Shown here piece by piece: positions 6,914-9,295 of a stretch of 9,295 bases of DNA. Location: the NCBI GenBank assembly GCA_020056865.1, contig JAGVGX010000218.1:1-9295 (forward strand). The letters run 5' to 3'. Position 1 is the first letter of the stretch. Each line of letters begins with the position of its first letter. The translations under genes were made by a program, and so were the position numbers. The DNA comes from Desulfobacterales bacterium (GTDB lineage: Bacteria; Desulfobacterota; Desulfobacteria; Desulfobacterales; BuS5). The notes under the pieces are model-generated. The model saw nothing but the letters and a program-made list of their open reading frames with translations, made no database searches and was not told the DNA's origin.

Positions 6914-7680
6914 TACATGAAACAGCAATTATAGATTCAAAAGCAAAAATCGATTCCAATGTTTCAATAGGGCCGTACACCGTTATCAAAGGGAATGTCT
7001 CCATAGGATCAGGAACTGTAATCGGTCCTCATGTGGTGATTGATTCATTTACGAAAATAGGTTCCGATTGCCAGATATTTCAATTTGCTTCAATTGGCGC
7101 GCCGCCACAGGCTGTAAAATTTAAGGGTGAGGAAACATGGGTTAAAATCGGACAGGGAACGGTTGTTCGTGAGTTTGCTACCATCAATCGAGGCACAGGC
7201 TTCGGCGGAGGTATCACAGAAGTGGGTGAACAGAACTTTTTAATGGCATATATCCACGTAGCTCATGACTGTAAAACAGGAAAAGGGGTAACTCTTGCAA
7301 ATGCTGCCACGCTTGCCGGCCATGTAACCTTAGGTAATTATGTTACTGTGGGAGGTCTTACCGCAATCCATCAGTTTGTCAGAATTGGAGATTATGCATA
7401 TGTGGGAGGTGCTTCTGGAATAGCTAAAGATATCCCCCCGTTTATGATTGCAACGGGAAATAGAGCGCATTTGCATGGTTTAAATAAAGTGGGTTTGACC
7501 CGCCATGGTTTTTCTGAAAATGTTTTGCAGACTTTGAAAAAAGCATACCGGATTTTTTTTAGGTTCGGACTTACGTTAAATGAAGCCATTGAGCGGGTGA
7601 AAACAGAAGTGGATCAGATTCCTGAAGTGATTCATCTGGTTGATTTTATAAAAACTTCTGAAAGAGGAATTACAAGGTGA
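6910..7680 (+). CDS. lpxA: Acyl-ACP--UDP-N-acetylglucosamine O-acyltransferase LpxA
   Basis: This 256-residue cytoplasmic homotrimer catalyses the first step of lipid A synthesis, moving a 3-hydroxyacyl group from ACP to the 3-position of UDP-GlcNAc (or UDP-GlcNAc3N in some bacteria). Hexapeptide repeats fill about residues 1-180 (AIIDSKAKIDSNVSIGPYTVIKG and on). The loop SIGAPPQAVKFKGEET (61-76) is family-typical. The catalytic histidine is H119 in IHVAHDC, followed by ANAATLAGHVTLG and GGLTAIHQFVRIG. The acyl-length 'ruler' position (G173 in E. coli) is glycine here (G167 in VGGASG). A C-terminal helical domain (about 190-256) closes with the usual TSERGITR-type end. It starts on an ATGA shared with fabZ, with GGAG at 6899-6902, and its stop overlaps lpxI. 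Confidence 0.96.
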   Translation: MIHETAIIDSKAKIDSNVSIGPYTVIKGNVSIGSGTVIGPHVVIDSFTKIGSDCQIFQFASIGAPPQAVKFKGEETWVKIGQGTVVREFATINRGTGFGGGITEVGEQNFLMAYIHVAHDCKTGKGVTLANAATLAGHVTLGNYVTVGGLTAIHQFVRIGDYAYVGGASGIAKDIPPFMIATGNRAHLHGLNKVGLTRHGFSENVLQTLKKAYRIFFRFGLTLNEAIERVKTEVDQIPEVIHLVDFIKTSERGITR

Positions 7681-8507
7681 TTGAACACCTGCAGGAAGCA
7701 AATCCCAGAAGAATAGGGGTGATAGCGGGAAGCGGCCAGTTCCCAATAATTTTTTCTAAAGCCGCCAGAGCAAAAGGGTATGTGGTTTATACTGTTGCTT
7801 ATCTGAAAGAAGCTGATCCGTCGCTTAAAGAATATGCTGAAGCCATTTTATGGGTACATCTTGGTCAGATTAATAGGATCATAAAATTTTTTAAACAACA
7901 CCATGTCAGTGAAGCGGTTATTTTAGGTGCTATAAAAAAAACACGTATGTTTTCAGATGTAAGGCCTGATATTAAAGCAATAACACTGCTTGCACGCATG
8001 CGACATACGTTGGATGACGGTATTTTGAGTGCGTTTGCCGGAATACTTGAAAAAGACAATATAAAGATACTACCTTCCACATTATTACTTCCTGATCTAT
8101 TGGCTGATGAAGGGGTTTGGACAAAAAGAAAACCCACCAGGTCTGAAAAGGCGGATATAGATCTCGGGTGGGGTTTGGCAAAGGAAATCGGCAGGTTTGA
8201 TATAGGCCAGTGTGTTATTGTAGGTGGAGGGACCGTTCTCGCTGTTGAAGCTGTTGACGGTACTGATTCGACAATTAAAAGGGGCGGGCAGCTTGGCAAT
8301 GGTACTGCTGTAGTTGTTAAGGTGTGCAAGCCCAATCAGGATACAAGATTTGATATCCCTGCTATTGGATTAAAGACAATAACAACAATGTATGAATCAG
8401 GGGCAAAGGTACTTGTTGTTGAAGCAGGGAAAACAGTTGTTTTTGACAAAGAAGATATGATTGATTGCGCCAATAAGCACAAGATTGCCATTGTTGCAAA
8501 AAAATAG
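7677..8507 (+). CDS. lpxI: UDP-2,3-diacylglucosamine pyrophosphatase LpxI (DUF1009 family)
   Basis: This 276-residue enzyme hydrolyses UDP-2,3-diacylglucosamine to lipid X and UMP, the step done by LpxH in E. coli. It shows the LpxI layout. The N-terminal domain opens RRIGVIAGSGQFPIIFSKAAR (11-31). A linker around VRPDIKAITLLARMRHTLDDGIL is followed by the C-terminal catalytic domain with GQCVIVGGGTVLAVEAVDGTD (177-197), the KRGGQLGNGTAVVVKV segment, and RFDIPAIGLKTI (224-235). D226 in the last segment may correspond to the catalytic aspartate studied in Caulobacter LpxI, but this needs an alignment. It starts with GTG overlapping the lpxA stop (GTGA), supported by GAGG at 7664-7667. The position directly after lpxA is typical for LpxI in delta- and alphaproteobacteria. 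No metallophosphoesterase (LpxH) motif is present. Confidence 0.92.
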   Translation: MIEHLQEANPRRIGVIAGSGQFPIIFSKAARAKGYVVYTVAYLKEADPSLKEYAEAILWVHLGQINRIIKFFKQHHVSEAVILGAIKKTRMFSDVRPDIKAITLLARMRHTLDDGILSAFAGILEKDNIKILPSTLLLPDLLADEGVWTKRKPTRSEKADIDLGWGLAKEIGRFDIGQCVIVGGGTVLAVEAVDGTDSTIKRGGQLGNGTAVVVKVCKPNQDTRFDIPAIGLKTITTMYESGAKVLVVEAGKTVVFDKEDMIDCANKHKIAIVAKK

Positions 8508-8528
8508 CCAATTCAATGGATTAGAAAA

Positions 8529-9295
8529 ATGAAAAAACTTCGTGTGGCCGTTGTCGGGGCCGGTTATCTTGGGAAATTTCATGCTGAAAAATATGCACGA
8601 ATGTCTGATGTTACACTTGTAGGGGTTGTGGATATTGACAAGGTAAGGGCCGATGATATAGCAAAAAAGTATGAGACAGACTCGTTTTCAAGTCACAAGG
8701 AGATTTTAGGCAACGTTGATGCGGTGAGCGTTGTTGTCCCTACAGTCCACCACTATGAGGTTGCCAAAGATTTTTTAAAAAAAGGGGTTGACGTTCTTAT
8801 TGAAAAACCGATGACAACCACACTCAAGCAAGCAGATGATCTCTTAGATTGTGCTGCATTCAACAACCGGATTATCCAGGTGGGGCATCTTGAGCGGTTT
8901 AATCCCGCTGTTATCGCGCTTGACGGTATCGTTGTGAACCCCTTGTTCATTGAGTCTCATCGTTTAAGTTTTTACAAGGAACGAGGAACAGACGTAAGTG
9001 TTGTGCTTGATTTGATGATTCATGATATTGATCTGATTTCTAATTTTGTCCGGTCGGGAATAAAAAATATTCATGCTTCAGGTGCGCCTGTTATTTCTGA
9101 ACATGTTGATATCGCAAACGCTCGTTTGGAGTTTGAAAGCGGCTGTATTGCAAATATTACTGCAAGCAGGATTTCAACAAAAAACGAGCGTAAAATCAGA
9201 TTGTTTCAAAAGGACGGATACATTTCTGTTGATTTTGCAAATCATCATATAACCATAATCAAAAAAAATGATAATGAGAAAAACGGGGTAATACC
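8529..9295 (+). CDS. Gfo/Idh/MocA-family NAD(P)-dependent oxidoreductase, UDP-GlcNAc 3-dehydrogenase-like (3' end outside window)
   Basis: The first 255 residues are visible and the frame runs off the window; family members are usually about 310-350 residues. The Rossmann start KLRVAVVGAGYLGKFHA places the dinucleotide glycines at G10, G12 and G15, with D35 or D37 at the ribose-binding position. The family motif EKP lies at 92-94, and DLMIHDIDL (161-169) supplies the conserved H165 and D168 of the active site. The stretches VGHLERFNPAV (118-128) and VSVVLDLMIHDID resemble, from memory, proteins annotated as UDP-N-acetylglucosamine 3-dehydrogenase (GnnA type). The gene lies 21 bp after lpxI with only a weak GGA upstream of the ATG. 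A Gfo/Idh/MocA gene at this place, just before lpxB, is to my recollection usual in deltaproteobacteria. The substrate is inferred; WbpB-like sugar dehydrogenases are the alternative. Confidence 0.85.
   Translation, partial: MKKLRVAVVGAGYLGKFHAEKYARMSDVTLVGVVDIDKVRADDIAKKYETDSFSSHKEILGNVDAVSVVVPTVHHYEVAKDFLKKGVDVLIEKPMTTTLKQADDLLDCAAFNNRIIQVGHLERFNPAVIALDGIVVNPLFIESHRLSFYKERGTDVSVVLDLMIHDIDLISNFVRSGIKNIHASGAPVISEHVDIANARLEFESGCIANITASRISTKNERKIRLFQKDGYISVDFANHHITIIKKNDNEKNGVI

Noticed and set aside
8508..8528. CCAATTCAATGG between lpxI and the oxidoreductase as a terminator or operator
   Set aside because: The two halves do not pair over more than three bases and no T-run follows. It is simply a short spacer.

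Overview
The window is a compact, single-strand (+) block of Gram-negative outer-membrane biogenesis genes. The order is lysS (3' end) - lolC/E-type permease - lolD - bamA - ompH/skp - lpxD - fabZ - lpxA - lpxI - Gfo/Idh/MocA oxidoreductase (5' part). The gene order, the use of LpxI instead of LpxH, the AT-leaning composition and an extended BamA all point to a Desulfobacterota (deltaproteobacterial) genome, most plausibly a Desulfobacterales-type sulfate reducer. That placement is inferred from gene content and not from a marker gene.

Layout. Positions 2-193 hold the C-terminus of lysyl-tRNA synthetase. After 17 bp comes one lipoprotein-release permease (211-1458), whose stop overlaps the start of the ATPase gene lolD (1451-2164). 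BamA follows after 10 bp (2175-4817) and carries an extra TolB/FlgO-like domain ahead of its five POTRA domains. An OmpH/Skp chaperone gene lies 18 bp downstream (4836-5387), then lpxD after 9 bp (5397-6470). From lpxD onward, fabZ, lpxA and lpxI are joined by 4-base start/stop overlaps (ATGA, ATGA, GTGA). After 21 bp an oxidoreductase gene starts and runs off the window end (8529-9295). No gap exceeds 21 bp, and I see no terminator, tRNA, repeat array, mobile element or convincing internal promoter, so everything from lolC to the end looks like one transcription unit.

How the genes work together. LolC/E+LolD extract lipoproteins from the inner membrane, which would include those of the Bam and Lpt machines. 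Skp escorts unfolded outer-membrane proteins across the periplasm and BamA inserts them. LpxA, LpxD and LpxI make early lipid A intermediates (LpxC is absent from the window). FabZ feeds the 3-hydroxyacyl-ACP branch point that LpxA and LpxD draw on.

Most of this is well-known biology in a conserved arrangement. The points worth a second look are the TolB-like extension on BamA, a single Lol permease carrying a LolC-like Hook (suggesting a homodimeric, LolF-style exporter), and an oxidoreductase after lpxA-lpxI that resembles UDP-GlcNAc 3-dehydrogenases. The last raises the possibility of lipid A built on 2,3-diamino-glucose. I found no wholly undescribed system.
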